From NCBI RefSeq assembly GCF_041146795.1, contig NC_135169.1, forward strand, positions 11,679,585-11,743,584: a DNA stretch of 64,000 bases, written 5' to 3'. A program made the position numbers and the translations under genes. The stretch comes from Maylandia zebra. Taxonomy: Eukaryota; Chordata; Actinopteri; Cichliformes; Cichlidae. Positions 12,301 to 26,503 of the stretch are shown piece by piece; position 1 is the stretch's first letter, and each line of letters begins with the position of its first letter. The notes below the pieces were generated by a model. That model was given only the letters and a program-made list of their open reading frames with translations. It was not told where the DNA came from and ran no database searches.

Positions 12301-15300
12301 GGGGTGATCAGGGGTAACTCGTTAACGGAGATTTGCCGTGTTGTGGCGTTAAGGTCATTTCAACGACATTAACCTGAAAGCACTAGTGGGAACACAACGA
12401 ATATGACTGCACATTTACGCCGACATCATCCTAGTGCAAAGACAAGTGGAAGCAGACAAAAACAAGCAAGCATGCTACTAACTTTAGCCGAGTCATTTAG
12501 ACAGCTGTTAGCACATGATTCTCCTTATGGGGACCTGATATGTTTAATATGCTGCTGAGAATATAGCCCAGAAGAAGCGGATAGTATAGCTTTTATTTTG
12601 GAAAGAGACATTTCTCTGTAATAAACTCTCTTTTCCAAAGATGAGTGATTCCTCAATCAGATACAGGGCTCGCAATATCGCTAGCCCGACGTCCCGGGGC
12701 TAGCGATTTTTCCAGTCGGGCTACCAAAATCTATCTCTTCCCTGCCCGTCGGGCTATTGTAGGAAGGAAAAATATATGTCAATGCTTTTGCATTCTTTCA
12801 GAAATGTAGCTGGGTAATTATGTCATTGGCATCGGTGAGCCACTGTCAATATGTGACATATTGAAATCGCGTTTGAATTTGCGCTTGTTTTTTTGCTTTC
12901 ACTTTGCAATCGCGCGAACTGTGTATAGAGAGCGACAGCACTGATCTGTGAGTGATGATAATTTGTGCACCAATTCCTCTGACATCGTCTTATTAATCGT
13001 TAGCTTACTATGCAAACATGACAAGTGAAATCTCCCGCAGCAAGCTTAAACATGTGAGAGGTTGATCGCGCAGAGAATCGCTGAGCTTATGTGAGTGCGT
13101 GTGTAAAAGCAGCAGGATATATATTTCAGTTCTGCTGAGCCAAATAAGACAGGTCAGGGTGAAGAAGTGACAGCCAAAGAAAAGCTTACCACAAAACGGA
13201 AAAGTAATGACAAATCAGACTATAAGGCAAAAACAAAGTGCAGCTTTATGGTTTCATGGACAAAAGAATTTCTGTGGCTGCAATATGACGAGGTAAATAA
13301 CCAGGGCTGCACATAAGTGGTCCGCAGGTGCGCATTCGCTGTCAAAATAAAAAACACGCACAAGGATTAGGGTTAAATTTAAAAACTGTACTTTTGAGTT
13401 AAAATATATATTTATAATTTTAATAAATGACAAATTAAAAAGGCATGAACATTTTTTTTGTATCGAAAAAATATCGAACCGTGACACCAAAGTATCGAAC
13501 CGAACCGTGAATTTTGTGTATCGTTGCACCCCTAATATATATATATATATATATATACATACATATATATACATATATATATATACATATACATATTTAC
13601 ATATATACACACACACACACATAATAATAATGCCAAACAGGTTAAAGAAATATTATGCTGTTGTGTCTTCATCTAAATGCTGAATCGTGAATTCAGCACG
13701 ATCGTGAATTTATTCTACATTGTTCTTTAAACCCCAAATCAAAACTTCACTTATTCCCTGTTGTACTCTGTGTGGTAAAATGGGTTATCCTCTTCCTTCT
13801 CTGCATGAAGGAAGAGACCTTCCCGTGGCACACTGTTTTGTCCACTCGAGTTGAAAATTGCAAGGCTTAAAGGATTTCAAGTCTCATTACAAGTAATTCT
13901 ATCATGACTCACAAAGATCAGTCAGTGTGACCTCCAATGTGAATTTTTTATATTTAATTCACTGTTTTAGGAATATATTTGTTATAATAATAGTAAATGT
14001 TATACTTGAAGTGTGACATAATTTACTGATCACACTCTAGAAGAATCAGATGTTCTACTGCAGAGAAATGAACACTTTCTAATCCTAAATACATTTAGTG
14101 GATACATTTTATGTACTTTGATTTCGTCTAAGAGTTAATGTCAATAATAATAATAATAATAATGTAAATGGAGAAAAATGATAAATCATATCAGCACCAG
14201 CCAAATCTTTAAATAAAATTAGGCCATTTTACAGTTTTAAATCACAGCTAGACTTTTTCCAAATTTTCTATTTAAAAAAAAGTGTGTCTAGCAATCCATT
14301 TAAAAATAAATTTAGACTAAAAAAAACTGAACTAACTACACCATAATACAGTAAGTTGCTGGAATAGGTAAAACTCCACATGTGGAGCCACAGGAAAAAT
14401 TCTCAGATACTCAGAAGACAAACCAGTGAATATAGAAATGGAGGAGAAGAAGAATAAAAGGAAGAAGAAATAAATAATAAATTAAGACAAATACATATTT
14501 TTTTCTTAGTGGATGTGCTAAGACAGGTTCACCATCTGTACAGTAGATGTTGACAGGGCAGATAAGAAAGATGATGCTGTGATACACATTGTTCTGTACT
14601 GGATCTTTCACTGTGAATACTATTATTCAACAAAGAAAAAAAAACTACTTTTATTGCCATCTGAAAGTTGAGCAGCACTAAGATAGCTAGAAAGCTGTAT
14701 CATAGAATAAGCCTTTTTTTTTTTTTAACCTATTATAGATGAAACATCTCGAACTTACACAATACAGTCAGTGTGATGATATCACTCCACTCTGAGAAGA
14801 AATAGTCCCTCCTGCCCCGGCAGCTGTATCCTCCACTGTCAGACTCAGTAGCTCTGATGATTCTGTATTCATTGGATGTTGGAGGTGTGTTTAACTTGGC
14901 TGCTCTCCATTCATACGTCCACTGAGCTCCTTCACCTCCCTGAATCTCACATCTGACAGTGACTGTCTCACCGCTGTATATCTGAGTCCAGGATGGCTGC
15001 AGGGTCACAGTGGGCTTACTGAGAACTGTTCACAGAAAAATATTCATAAAATAGAAACAAAATCAACAGAGAAATATTAAGATATGTATTTCATAATAAT
15101 GGTAAATTTGTTGTTTTATAGTTAGGAATGGACCTGCACAAAAATAAAAAGATCATTTTCTGTTCATTTAACAGATGGAGAAAAACAGTGAGACCGTGAG
15201 GAGAGACTGTATGACTATATGACTGCCTTTTCTGGTGCCACTGTGGCTGTGGGTTTATCTGCTCTTATGAAAAGGACATATACATGTCATGAATCGCTGT

Positions 15301-18300
15301 GCGGCAGACAGGAGTTGGACCCAAAATGCAAGACTCACAGACTCAGGGGATGAACTCAAAAATCACAGCTTTATTTGCTGGTAAGACAAACATACAAACT
15401 AAACTAAACTGGGGAAACAACAAACTAAGAACTCACAGAGAGACACAGGGAGATCCACACAGCATGAGGGACAACGCGACACTGACTCAGAGAAACACAG
15501 GGTTAAAATACACTGGGAAGTAATGAGGGGAATGAGACACAGAAGGAGGGCACAGCTGGGAGAAATCAGGACTGACGAGACAAGCAAAGCAGGACACATT
15601 CACATAAGACACGGACCTTCAAAGTAAAACAGGAAGGATCACACAGAGACGCGAACTTGACACAGTGGAGACAGCGACTAAGAAACACAGAGACATAAAC
15701 CATAAGGCAGAGGACTCTAAGAACCGAAAGACACAGAGGGGAACTCAAACATGCAGACACAGACTTACACAGAACAGAGGGGACACAGAGAAACATGAAG
15801 GGCAAGGGATCGAAACTAGAAACCATAGAATAACTCACACAAGTACAATAATACAAACATCACAAAGAACTAAAAACGCTGGGTCAGGAGACCCAGGACC
15901 GTGACAATACATACATACACACACATATACTACCAGACAAAAAGTTGGACACATGTTCTTATTTAAAGGTTTTTTCTTTATTTTCACGACTATTTACACT
16001 GTAGATTCTCACAAGACATAGCCACCCCTCGCTTCAATTACTGCTTTACACACTCATTATCTCAATGACCTTCATGATGTTGTCACCTGAAATGGTTTTC
16101 CAACAGTCTTGAAGGAGTTCACAGAGATGATGAGAAATATCAAACAATCAAACACCAGTTTTGGTCAAGTTACTTGAAAAAAGTAATCAGTAACTAATTA
16201 CTGATTACTTCCCCAAAAAAGTAATCCCGTTACTTTGCTTATTACATATTTTCAAAAGTAATTATTTACTTAGTTACTTTTTAAAAACACGATTTACAAC
16301 CTGAAGAGGTGAAAAAGCGATAGATCTTTCAGCCCAATTCTACTTTTTCTGCATAATCCATCATACAAAATGTAATCAAATGGAAAAGTCCCTTTTTAAA
16401 ACTTGTTTTATTAGTTTTAATCTTTTAACTTTATGCATCAAGCAAAAATTTAATTATATGCACCATTCTCTGACTGGAAGAAATTTGTTTAATATTTAAA
16501 CCTATTTTCTGCACATTGCAGCACATAAAATATTTTTTTGTGTGTGTTAACACTCACTCTTTCAAATAGATGCAAGTAAAACACAGCAGAAAATAAATAA
16601 AATCAAAGACTAGCGGTCCTGTTGCTCTATTTTCACCTGTAAAGCAGGAGTGGGGTAGGCGGAGGTTTACCCTGGTGCAGGTGTGCCGCAGCGGTCAGTG
16701 GAAGAATCCGCAAGTTTCTCTGTGAATTTCCCATTACATCGTAGCGCACTCGGTGCTTGCTTGGAAGTTAAGGGGTTTTTTTCGCTATAAAAAGAAGTTT
16801 TCTTCCCACTCACAATGGACACTAATGTTTTTGTCACTTTTTATGGAATCAAACTCAAAGTAAGGTCAGTACTTCCACGCTTTAACCACTGCACGCTCAT
16901 ACTCTCTCCCGAACTCGATATATGATCCATTGTTGATCTGCACACAGCTGTTGTCACGAACGTCGCACTCGCTTACGTCAATGTCGTGAGACATTCTCGC
17001 AAAAAAATCACGGTTTTAGTAATGCAGTAACGCAGCGTTCCTACGGGAAAGTAACGGTAATCTAATTACCGTTTTTGCAATAGTAATCCCTTACTTTACT
17101 CGTTACTTGAAAGAAGTAATCGATTACAGTAACGCGTTACAAGTAACGCATTACTGTATATTTCTGTCAAACACAAGAAACACAAGCCGGATGGGATAGC
17201 ACATTGCTGCACAACTCTGTGATAACCATGCTGGTTCAGCGTGTCTTCAATTTTGAATAAATCCCCAACAGTGTCACCAACAAAGCCCCACACTATCACA
17301 CCTCCTCCTCTATGCTTCATGGTGGGAACCATGCATGTAGAGACCATCTTTTTACCTTTCCTGAGTCGCACAAAGACACGACAGGTCGAACCAAACATCT
17401 CAAATTCTGACTCATCAAACCAAAGCACAGATTCCCACTGGTCTAATGTCCATTCCTTGAGTTTCATTGTCCAAACAAATCTGTTCTGCTTGTTGCTTTT
17501 CCCTAGTCGTGGTTTCTTAGCAGATATTTGACCATGAAAGACCGATTTGCGCAGTCTCCTCTGAACAGTTGATATAGAGATGTGTCTGCTACTGAAACTC
17601 TGCGTGGCATTTATCTGGACTCCGGGCTCCTGTCAGCTGTGTACCAACCTGACTTCTGCACAACTGATGGTCCCAACCCCATTAAGAAGGCAAGAAATTC
17701 CACAAATAAACCCTGACAAGGCACAGCTGTGAAGTAAAAACCATTTCAGGTGACAACATCATGAAGCTCATTGAGAGAAGGCCAAGGGTTTGGAGCACTG
17801 TAAACAAAGCAAGGGGTGGCTACTTTGAGGAATCTAAAATATAAAACTGTGGCGGAGGTGTGGTCCGGGGCGCGGCTGCAGGGGAGGAGTGGTGCAGTGA
17901 GCTCAACGGGGCGGTGCTGGTAAGAACAGCTGATGGCGATTTTGGACTGATGGTGGTTTTCCTTCCCTTTATATAGTGAGGCGGAGAGGAGTGGAGACAA
18001 GAGACGCTGGGGAAACCGACCGCTGTCAGACGGTGTTCTGTTGTAATTCAGTGCACACTCTTAATAAATGTGGGATCTGATGACAACGACCTGTGTGTGG
18101 GTGTATCTGTGCCTAGCGTGTGTCACAAAAACATATTTAGAGTTTTTTATGATTTTTTTCTTTGAATTCCATATACCTTGCTTCATAACTTTCATATCTT
18201 CAATTGTTTGAATCTACAGTTCTGTCTGACTAACAATGTAACATGCTTTGTAGACCATTGAATTCATCCTGTGCTGACCATGATGACATTTGTCAAATGG

Positions 18301-21300
18301 AGATCACACAACAAACATGACTTACTTGATCCTGACAATGTGAAGGCTTCACTCCACTCAGTTGAAGAATATGAGTCATCTCTGCGTCGACTCTTACACA
18401 TGTAGTCTCCACTGCTGGACTCAGAAACTCTGAATGTCACATCATTATTGTGTGTCCACTGTGTGGGTGTGCTGGGTCCTCTCCATTCATACCACCACTC
18501 AGTGGTTTCACCTCCTTCCTGCACCTCACATGTCAGAGTGATCGTCTCACCTCTGAATATCTGAGGCCAGTTGGGTTGTTGTTTTACAACAACTTTATTG
18601 GAAACTGTTTACACATATTAACAGTTGAGATACAAACAGAAACATGAAATCAACACAGAAAACTTCACATTGTATGTTTGATAATCATAATGAATGTATA
18701 TTTCAAACTAAATTACTGAACTCACTGGTTTTCTCAATGGTGACATCATCACTTATATAAGTGTAGTAAACTAGGTTTCCTCTTGTTCCTCTGCAGCGGT
18801 AGATTCCTCCTTCAGATACTCTGATATCTCTGTTTTGTTGATCTCTGATTTTACCTTCATAGGTTGTTTGGGTTCGTCTGAACCACTCATATTTCCATCC
18901 ATGAGAGCTCTGCACAGAGCAGGTCAGTGTCACACTGCCCCCTACTGTTATGATTGTTGTTCCTGCTGTCAGTGTGGCCCTGGGTTGATCTGCAAGTAAT
19001 TTACAGGAAAAAGTAGAATAGATTGTCACTTGTCTCAGGAAGAAATTTCTTACAGCACTGATAACACTTTAAATATTCACTTTTAGTAGAAATGACTAAT
19101 TACTCTGCATGTGACATATTGGACTATGTTACAAAATCAAACTCGCTCTGATTTATTATTTATTGAAAGAGAAATATCGGATATAACAGCTTTAAATTTC
19201 TCATCATATCTGTTTCCCTTTTCATTAATATTTTAATAGTTTCAGTACAGTTTCAGTATTGCTGTCCCCACACCTGTGTCCCGTGGATGCTTTACAGGAC
19301 AAACGTTACACTGGTGCCAAAACCCTGGCGCGATGTCCAATCCCCAGCCCGCTCCGCCTGCTCTCCCGGCGGCTCCGCTGTCCGCCCAGCCACCCGCCGA
19401 ACCGCTGCAGATCTTGGGCCAGATGATGTTGGACATGGCGGCGATGGCGGCTCATCAGGCTGCCACGCAGGACCACCAGCTGGCGTTGCTTCACCAGCAA
19501 TCGGAGCAACAGACCACGGCTCTGGGGCAGCTGCTGGGGACTGCGGCCCCCCTCCACTGTCAGTAACGTTGCACCGGATGAGGGATGGGGAGGACCCGCT
19601 GGTGTTCATCGAGGCTTTCCAGGCCACGGCGGTGGTCTGTCACTGGCCGGAGGAGGAACGGGCCGCCCGGCTGCTGCCGCTTCTGTCGGGCGAGGCCCAG
19701 ACGGCGGCGCTGAGCTTGCCCCCCGGCTCACAGGGGGTGTTTGAGGATGTGTGCTGGGTGGTGCTGGATTGTCTGGGCCTCTCCCCGGAGGATTACCGTC
19801 AGCAATTCCGGGCCAGCAGGATGACGGGAGGGGAGCGGCCATTTGGATGGGCTCGGCAGCTGGAGGATACGGCAGCGAGGTGGCTGCGACCGGGCCCCTC
19901 GGCTGGGGAGGCTCGGCTGCTAAATCTGATCATCCTCAAGCAGTTCGTGGGGGGCCTGCCTGAGGCAATGGCTCATTGGGTCCACTGCCACCGCCCGGCA
20001 GATCTGACAGCGGCGATTATCTGGCGGCCAACCCGGGACCCAGCCCTGAGGAGCTGCGGCGGAGCGCCTGTAGTCACAGCAGAGGGACGGCGGCCCTATG
20101 GGAACGGAGCCCCAGGAACCCGTTCCGGCCGCTGCTGTCCGCCGGAACCCCGGCGGCCACCGAGGTTGCCCCGGAGCCACGGGGAGCCGCACAGACGCCG
20201 GGGCTGGACTGCTGGAAGTGTGGGTGGCTGGGGCACCTGCGCTTAGAATGTCTGGGCAGGTGTTCCGTGTTGCCGGCGCTCCAGCGCCCGCCCCTGGTCC
20301 AGGAGGGACGTACTGCGTGCCGGTAAGATGTCAAGGGTGTATTCGCCATGCGTTGATGGACACGGGCTGCACGCAGACCCTGGTCCACCAAAATTTGGTT
20401 CGCCCAAAAATAACTTGAACACCAATTTTGAAAACACAACTTTCTTTTTCTTTTTTTTATAAAGCTCTGACTTGTAATATGAGTATGAGTCTGTGGTCTG
20501 GGAGAGAGTCCTGTAACTCTCCGTATGCAAAATACATTACATAATGACCAATGTTGGGCAATTAATTATATAGTTACTTCTTCAAAAAAGTAACTGAGTT
20601 TTGCAAACACCAAAGTTTTTTGCAGCTGTTTACCTAAAAATGCAGCCAAGGTAGTTTTTAAAACAAACATTTAAAACAATTTACAGAAGAATCAGGTGTT
20701 CTGCATCAAATTTGATGCCACACAAATTATTTGTGCCACTCCAAAAATAATTTCTGTCCACTATGAGATAAAGGAGAACAACAGCCTGATACCTGCAGGC
20801 CTGACAACTGGAGCTGTATCACTCCTGTAACACCTGTAACATTCAGCAGTTGCCTCATTGTTCTGACACACACAACAAAACTATTGACTACACTACACAC
20901 TAACTTTAGACTCCAAACACACTAAACGTCGCAAATCTCTCACATCTCAAAACACCACCGTCACTCCTAAAAATTACCAACTTCCTACACAATTAAATGC
21001 CATGTTGCTGTATCATTTTTTGATGGGTCGACATGGTCCATTTTTCCACCAATAGGAAAGGGTGGGGTTTTTAGGGGGATTTTTTGCTCACAGGCGGAGA
21101 GTGCTTTCGAGCGTTTTCCTTATAAAACTCTGTTTTTAGCGTTTCTTCCCGCAGTAAATATAAACAACAATAGTATTCAGGAAAAAAAACGAACATTGCA
21201 TATATTTTTTATTATAACTCTGCTTTTACGTGGCCTATTAACAGAATTTAAAAACTGGTATAAAGTCCACACTTTGACGGTCAATTGTTCCGTCTGTCCT

Positions 21301-24300
21301 CCTCACATCCCCAATGGTTGTACACGTTGTCATTAACGTGGCTTCACTCCACATCAGCCACGCCGCTTTGCTAGCTAAAACACCGGTATCGGCACATAGA
21401 GACGCTGTCATAGCCTGTCAGCGACATTGATTAGCTGCGTATATACGAATGTGAATCGCATCATTGACTGGAGCAGCCAGTCACCGGTCACTTACTGACT
21501 CACACTGCAAAAGAGAATGAATTGTTAACGTATTTATTTTAATTACAATTTAGATTCGATTTTTTTTTGTGTGCAACGCAGCTTTTCTGTGTGCAGAGAC
21601 CGGGCCAGCAGTGCGCAATTGTGCACGCGTGCAGCTTAGAGGGAACATTGGTGGTTTCCCATTTTGACCTCAGGGCTTCCAGGCCATACTTGGCGCAGAT
21701 GTTTCTATATACTATGCCGGCCACTTGGTTATAGCATTTCATGTGTGCCCTGCCTGCTAACATCTTGCACCTCGCTGTTATGTGCTGGATTGTCTCAGGA
21801 GCATCTTTACATAGCCTGCCCCTGGGGTCTTGCCTGATGTGGTAGAGCCCAGCCTCTATGGATTTTGTGTTCAGAGTTTGTTCCTGTGCTGCCATGATTA
21901 GTGCCTCTGTGCTGTCTTTCAGTCCAACTTTGTCCAGCCACTGGTAGGATTTCTGGATGTCAGCCACTTCCTCTATCTGCCAGTTGTACATAACGTGCAG
22001 ATACTATACTATATTTTCATCCTGTTTATTTATGTTATTATTGTCCTCAGGTGATGGAGCAGCAGGTCAGCATTGGTGTCTCTATACCAGTTGAAAGTTC
22101 ATGACACAAAGTGGTGACAAACTGTCTACAATGAGGCTACTATCAGCTGCAGCTCTTTGTCTGACTAACAATGTAACATGCTTTGTAGACCATTGAATTC
22201 ATCCTGTGCTGACCATGATGACATTTGTCAAATGGAGATCACACAACAAACATGACTTACTTGATACTGACAATGTGAAGGCTTCACTCCACTCTGTTGA
22301 AGAATATGAGTCATCTCTGCGTCGACTCTTACACATGTAGTCTCCACTGCTGGACTCAGAAACTCTGAATGTCACATCATTATTGTGTGTCCACTGTGTG
22401 GGTGTCCTGGGTCCTCTCCATTCATACCACCACTCAGTGGTTTCACCTCCTTCCTGCACCTCACATGTCAGAGTGATCGTCTCACCTCTGAATATCTGAG
22501 GCCAGTTGGGTTGTTGTTTTACAACAACTTTATTGGAAACTGTTTACACATATTAACAGTTGAGATACAAATAGAAACATGAAATCAACACAGAAAACTT
22601 TACATTGTATGTTTGATAATCATGAGTGAATGTGTATTTCAAACTAAATGACTGAACTCACTGGTTTTCTCAATGGTGACATCATGACTTATATCAGTGT
22701 AGTAAACTGGGTTTCCTCTTGTTCCTCTGCAGCGGTAGATTCCTCCTTCAGATACTCTGATATCTCTGTTTTGTTGACCTCTGATTTTACCTTCATAGGT
22801 TGTTTGGGTTCGTCTGAACCACTCATATTTCCATCCATCAGAGCTCTGCACAGAGCAGGTCAGTGTCACACTGCCCCCTACTGTTATGATTGTTGTTCCT
22901 GCTGTCAGTGTGGCCCTGGGTTGATCTGCAAGTAATTTACAGGAAAAAGTAGAATAGATTGTCACTTGTCTCAGGAAGAAATTTCTTACAGCACTGATCA
23001 CACTTTAAATATTCACTTTTAGTAGAAATGACTAATTACTCTGCATGTGACATATTGGACTATGTTACAAAATCAAACTCGCTCTGATTTATTATTTATT
23101 GAAAGAGAAATATCGGATATAACAGCTTTAAATTTCTCATCATATCTGTTTCCCTTTTCATTAATATTTTAATAGTTTCAGTGCACTAAACAACAACCTT
23201 TATTTCTGTTGGAGTCTGGTGAGTGTTATCATGAATTTTCAATGTAAAATGTTATTTAGCAGTTGTTGCGCGTCTATGAATTATTTAAAATGGAAACATT
23301 AAATCAACGTAAATAACTTCCAGTCAGTTTCAATGTGGGAATTTTGCCACTGATGGCCGACCATAAGTGTTCAATGCAAAGTGGTTTATCTTCCTTTTCC
23401 CAAACAATTATTTTAAAAACGTTTTTGATAGTAGTTAAAAATAATAAAACACTACTATTAATAGTTCTATTTTAATATAGTACTATTAAAATAGTACTAT
23501 TTAATAGTAGTACAATTACTTTATAAACTCTGATAAGGACAAATAGTCTGGGTACAAGAATGATAAACCTCTCCCACACTCCAAAAGAAATAAAAGATGC
23601 CAGTTAGTGCACTGTAACTATTGAAATATGGTTTTCTGATTTTCACTGATTCAAATAAAGTCTCCAATAATATGATCTTGGTGCACTTTCTCCTTCTCCC
23701 TTTCCCTTATCTGTCCTGCCTGGCCCCACATAGCAGACAGGCATCTGCAGCTGGCCCGTGGCTGCACAGAACTTACACAAATGCCCGGTGGGCCGATGAT
23801 AGTTTTTCGTTTTTATGGGCCGATGTTTTTTTGTTGTTGTCTTTTTTTTCCATAACGGTGTAAACAGTGAAAGGTGGCGGATTGGACAGATGCTGGCAGA
23901 TGTGTAAAAATAATTCAATTGTTTGGTAGTGGCTACGGTGAAGCTTTCACAGATTCAGTAAAATTAGGTGTTGGAGGTCAGCAGGTGGATGAGGGAAAGG
24001 GGAGGCGGAGGGGCAGAGACCCTAGGCGGCCGAGTGTCAGGTGAACTGAGCTTCAGGTAATAAGTTATGACCTGCAGTCTATCTGGGTCAGCTATAAACC
24101 AAGTTTAGGTGGAGTTTATTTTCGTTATGCTGACTTTTTACCGTCAGTTACAATAACTCGTACTGCGTGCTAGCTAGCATGACGGGCAGGTGCTATGATG
24201 TTACTGATAGTGAACTTTATTTTATTCATAAGGTTAGTTAGTAGTAGTGATGGGTCCTGCAACACTGACGCACTGACGCATGTATCAAGCTCACAGAGCG

Positions 24301-26455
24301 ATGCCTGTATCGGTGCGTGTGTCGCTTTAAGAAAAAGTCACGTGATTGATACAGCCGCTGTATCGATCATTGCCAACGCGCCAAACTGTGTTTAAAAGGT
24401 ACCGCATCCACATCTGCCAACGGAATGAGTCGCGACCAAAAAACCCCACAAAATTACTCTGGTAAAGATAAAAAAAAAATAAAAAATACACATCTCTCCA
24501 TAAAAAAATGGAGCCCGAAAGAAAAAGAAATGTTTCTGCTGTGTGGGTTCATTTTGATCTTTTAACTGCAAATAAGGTAATAGTTTGTCTGTCTTTGTTT
24601 CAGTGTAATCTATCAGAATAGGAAAAACAGCAATGTGACTTGAAGTGTAAATTATTTATTTCATTTTATGCAGGTTAAATGTCGCATCTGTTCTGCGGAG
24701 CTTTCTTACACAAACAAAAGCACCTCTTCAGTGTTTAGGCATTACAGAGCCAAACATGAAAATAAGACAAACACACCGAGAATGAACACAGGTCGGCCTA
24801 TATAGACACTGAACAGCTTTATCATCATTTTTTTTATTAATATGTGTTTTATTATTTTTAAATCAAGCATCTAGGAAGACTGCTCTGGACCAGACAGTCC
24901 TGAATTTTATTATAAAGGACTGCCAACCCCTTAGTAATGTGGAGAGTGTCGGGGAGAAAAATTCCAAGATCAGAGGATGCTTTAACGTACTGAGGGAATA
25001 GGAAGACATCTTATCCGAACCTTTTCCACCTGGCTTTACAGCTTTTGTGTACCCCAGCTTCATCTGTGCCTGTGAGATTTACAAAGCTGGGGAAATGGTG
25101 TAAAAAAATAAACGCAATAGACTGAATGCAAAAACATTGGACAAACCTATTTTTCTGAATAGAAATTTATAATAAACTGAGTCAAATGGGTAATATTACA
25201 TTCACAATACTTTCATTTTAATGTTCACTTAATGTCAGAAGATGCATATTCTCTGTCATATGGACCTGCATGAATAAACTTTCTGAATCCTTTATCATCT
25301 GGAACCGAAAATAGTTGTGGATGATTACTATACCTTTCTAATGTGACGTTGTTGTCCCTGGCTCTTTCTCTCTCTCTCCCTCCTGCTCTGTTCCTGTGCT
25401 ACTGAGTGTAACTACCGCCTCCCCAGCGTAAAGCACAAGGCTCGCGTGCAGAGTAAAGCGGAAAAAAAGTGCGAGAGAGAGAGAGGGTGAGAGAAAGAAA
25501 AAGAAAAAAACCCACGTGACGGCTCGCGTCGTTCACGTCAAAGAGCCGGCTCTAAGAGCCATTTCGTTCGCGAACGACCCATCACTAGAAGTCACTGTGC
25601 ATTGGCCGGGAAACTGTGTCGACACAGTATCGATACAGTTCGGGAAATGTGCTGAAACGCTTCACGAGGCCTCATCTACCCATCACTAGTTAGTAGAGTT
25701 GCCAACTGTCCCATAAAAAACGGAATCCTCTGGTATTCAGAGAAAATTTTACACGTTTCGTATTGAGCTGAAAATAGACGCGATTTGTCCCGGACTTCAG
25801 CTAGAATGAAAAAAAAAGGACACAAAGCTGGAGTTATTCTGTGTCTTTGCCACACAGCTGCCTCTTCTCCTCTCATTCTCTCCCCCTCCCTCTCCTGTTT
25901 CTACTTCAATCACGAATCTGATCAATGATGAGCTGATCGGCGTTTCTGCCGCAAGTCCCGTCTCTCTTGCTTATCGCCCACTCTTGCTTTATCGCCCACT
26001 TTACGCCAGAAAGAGGAAACTAGCGGAGGTCGAGTTAAACAGCAGAAGCACGTTTAAGCTTGATCAGCTGTTGTTAGAATTTATTTAATATTACTTTCTA
26101 GTGTGTGAATGGGTGTGTAAAGCGCTTTCGGGTTCTCAGGGACTAGTAAAAGCGCTATACAAATACAGGTCATTTACCATTCTAGTATCAGCTGATGTTT
26201 GTTGGAGCCACAGCTGTAAAAGCTGCTGCTCATTGTTAGGTTTAGTCTGCAAAGACTTCGTGTGCATTCCAGAGTGCTCTGGCATTCACACCCACACCCT
26301 GGGAGCATGGGAGAGGTCATACCTTCTCTTATTGTTTCATGGTAGGATAAACATATCTATGTCAGTTTTAGTCTAAGTGCCTTTTGTTTAGATGAACTGC
26401 TGGACTTCCAGACCAGGGAAGTCGTTTATGGGGTCATACTCTGACCCCCCCCCCC

Positions 26456-26503
<48 letters not shown>

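Larger units (their letters stand above)
15930..18222 (-). mobile_element. Degenerate Tc1-like element (second family), interrupted
   Basis: Starts CAGACAAAAAGTTGGACACA, a common fish Tc1 terminus. The transposase is on the minus strand near 17160-17745. [20 protein letters not shown] keeps the first catalytic aspartate and the [14 protein letters not shown] region is recognisable, but the frame is then lost. A hAT element (16156-17166) and a solo LTR (17848-18127) are inserted in it. Inactive. Confidence 0.75.
18220..19249 (-). repeat. Duplicated Ig module block, copy 2
   Basis: About 1.03 kb containing exons 11-12 and their introns, nearly identical to 22155-23184. Homology starts at TGACTAACAATGTAACATGC and stops after TTTTAATAGTTTCAGT. 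Confidence 0.85.
22155..23184 (-). repeat. Duplicated Ig module block, copy 1
   Basis: Carries exons 9-10. Paralogous to 18220-19249 with few substitutions in exons or introns, so the copying event is recent. Confidence 0.85.

Noticed and set aside
19292-20530. Long minus-strand frames at 19.3-20.5 kb
   Set aside because: GC-rich antisense of the gag fragment, with no independent motif.
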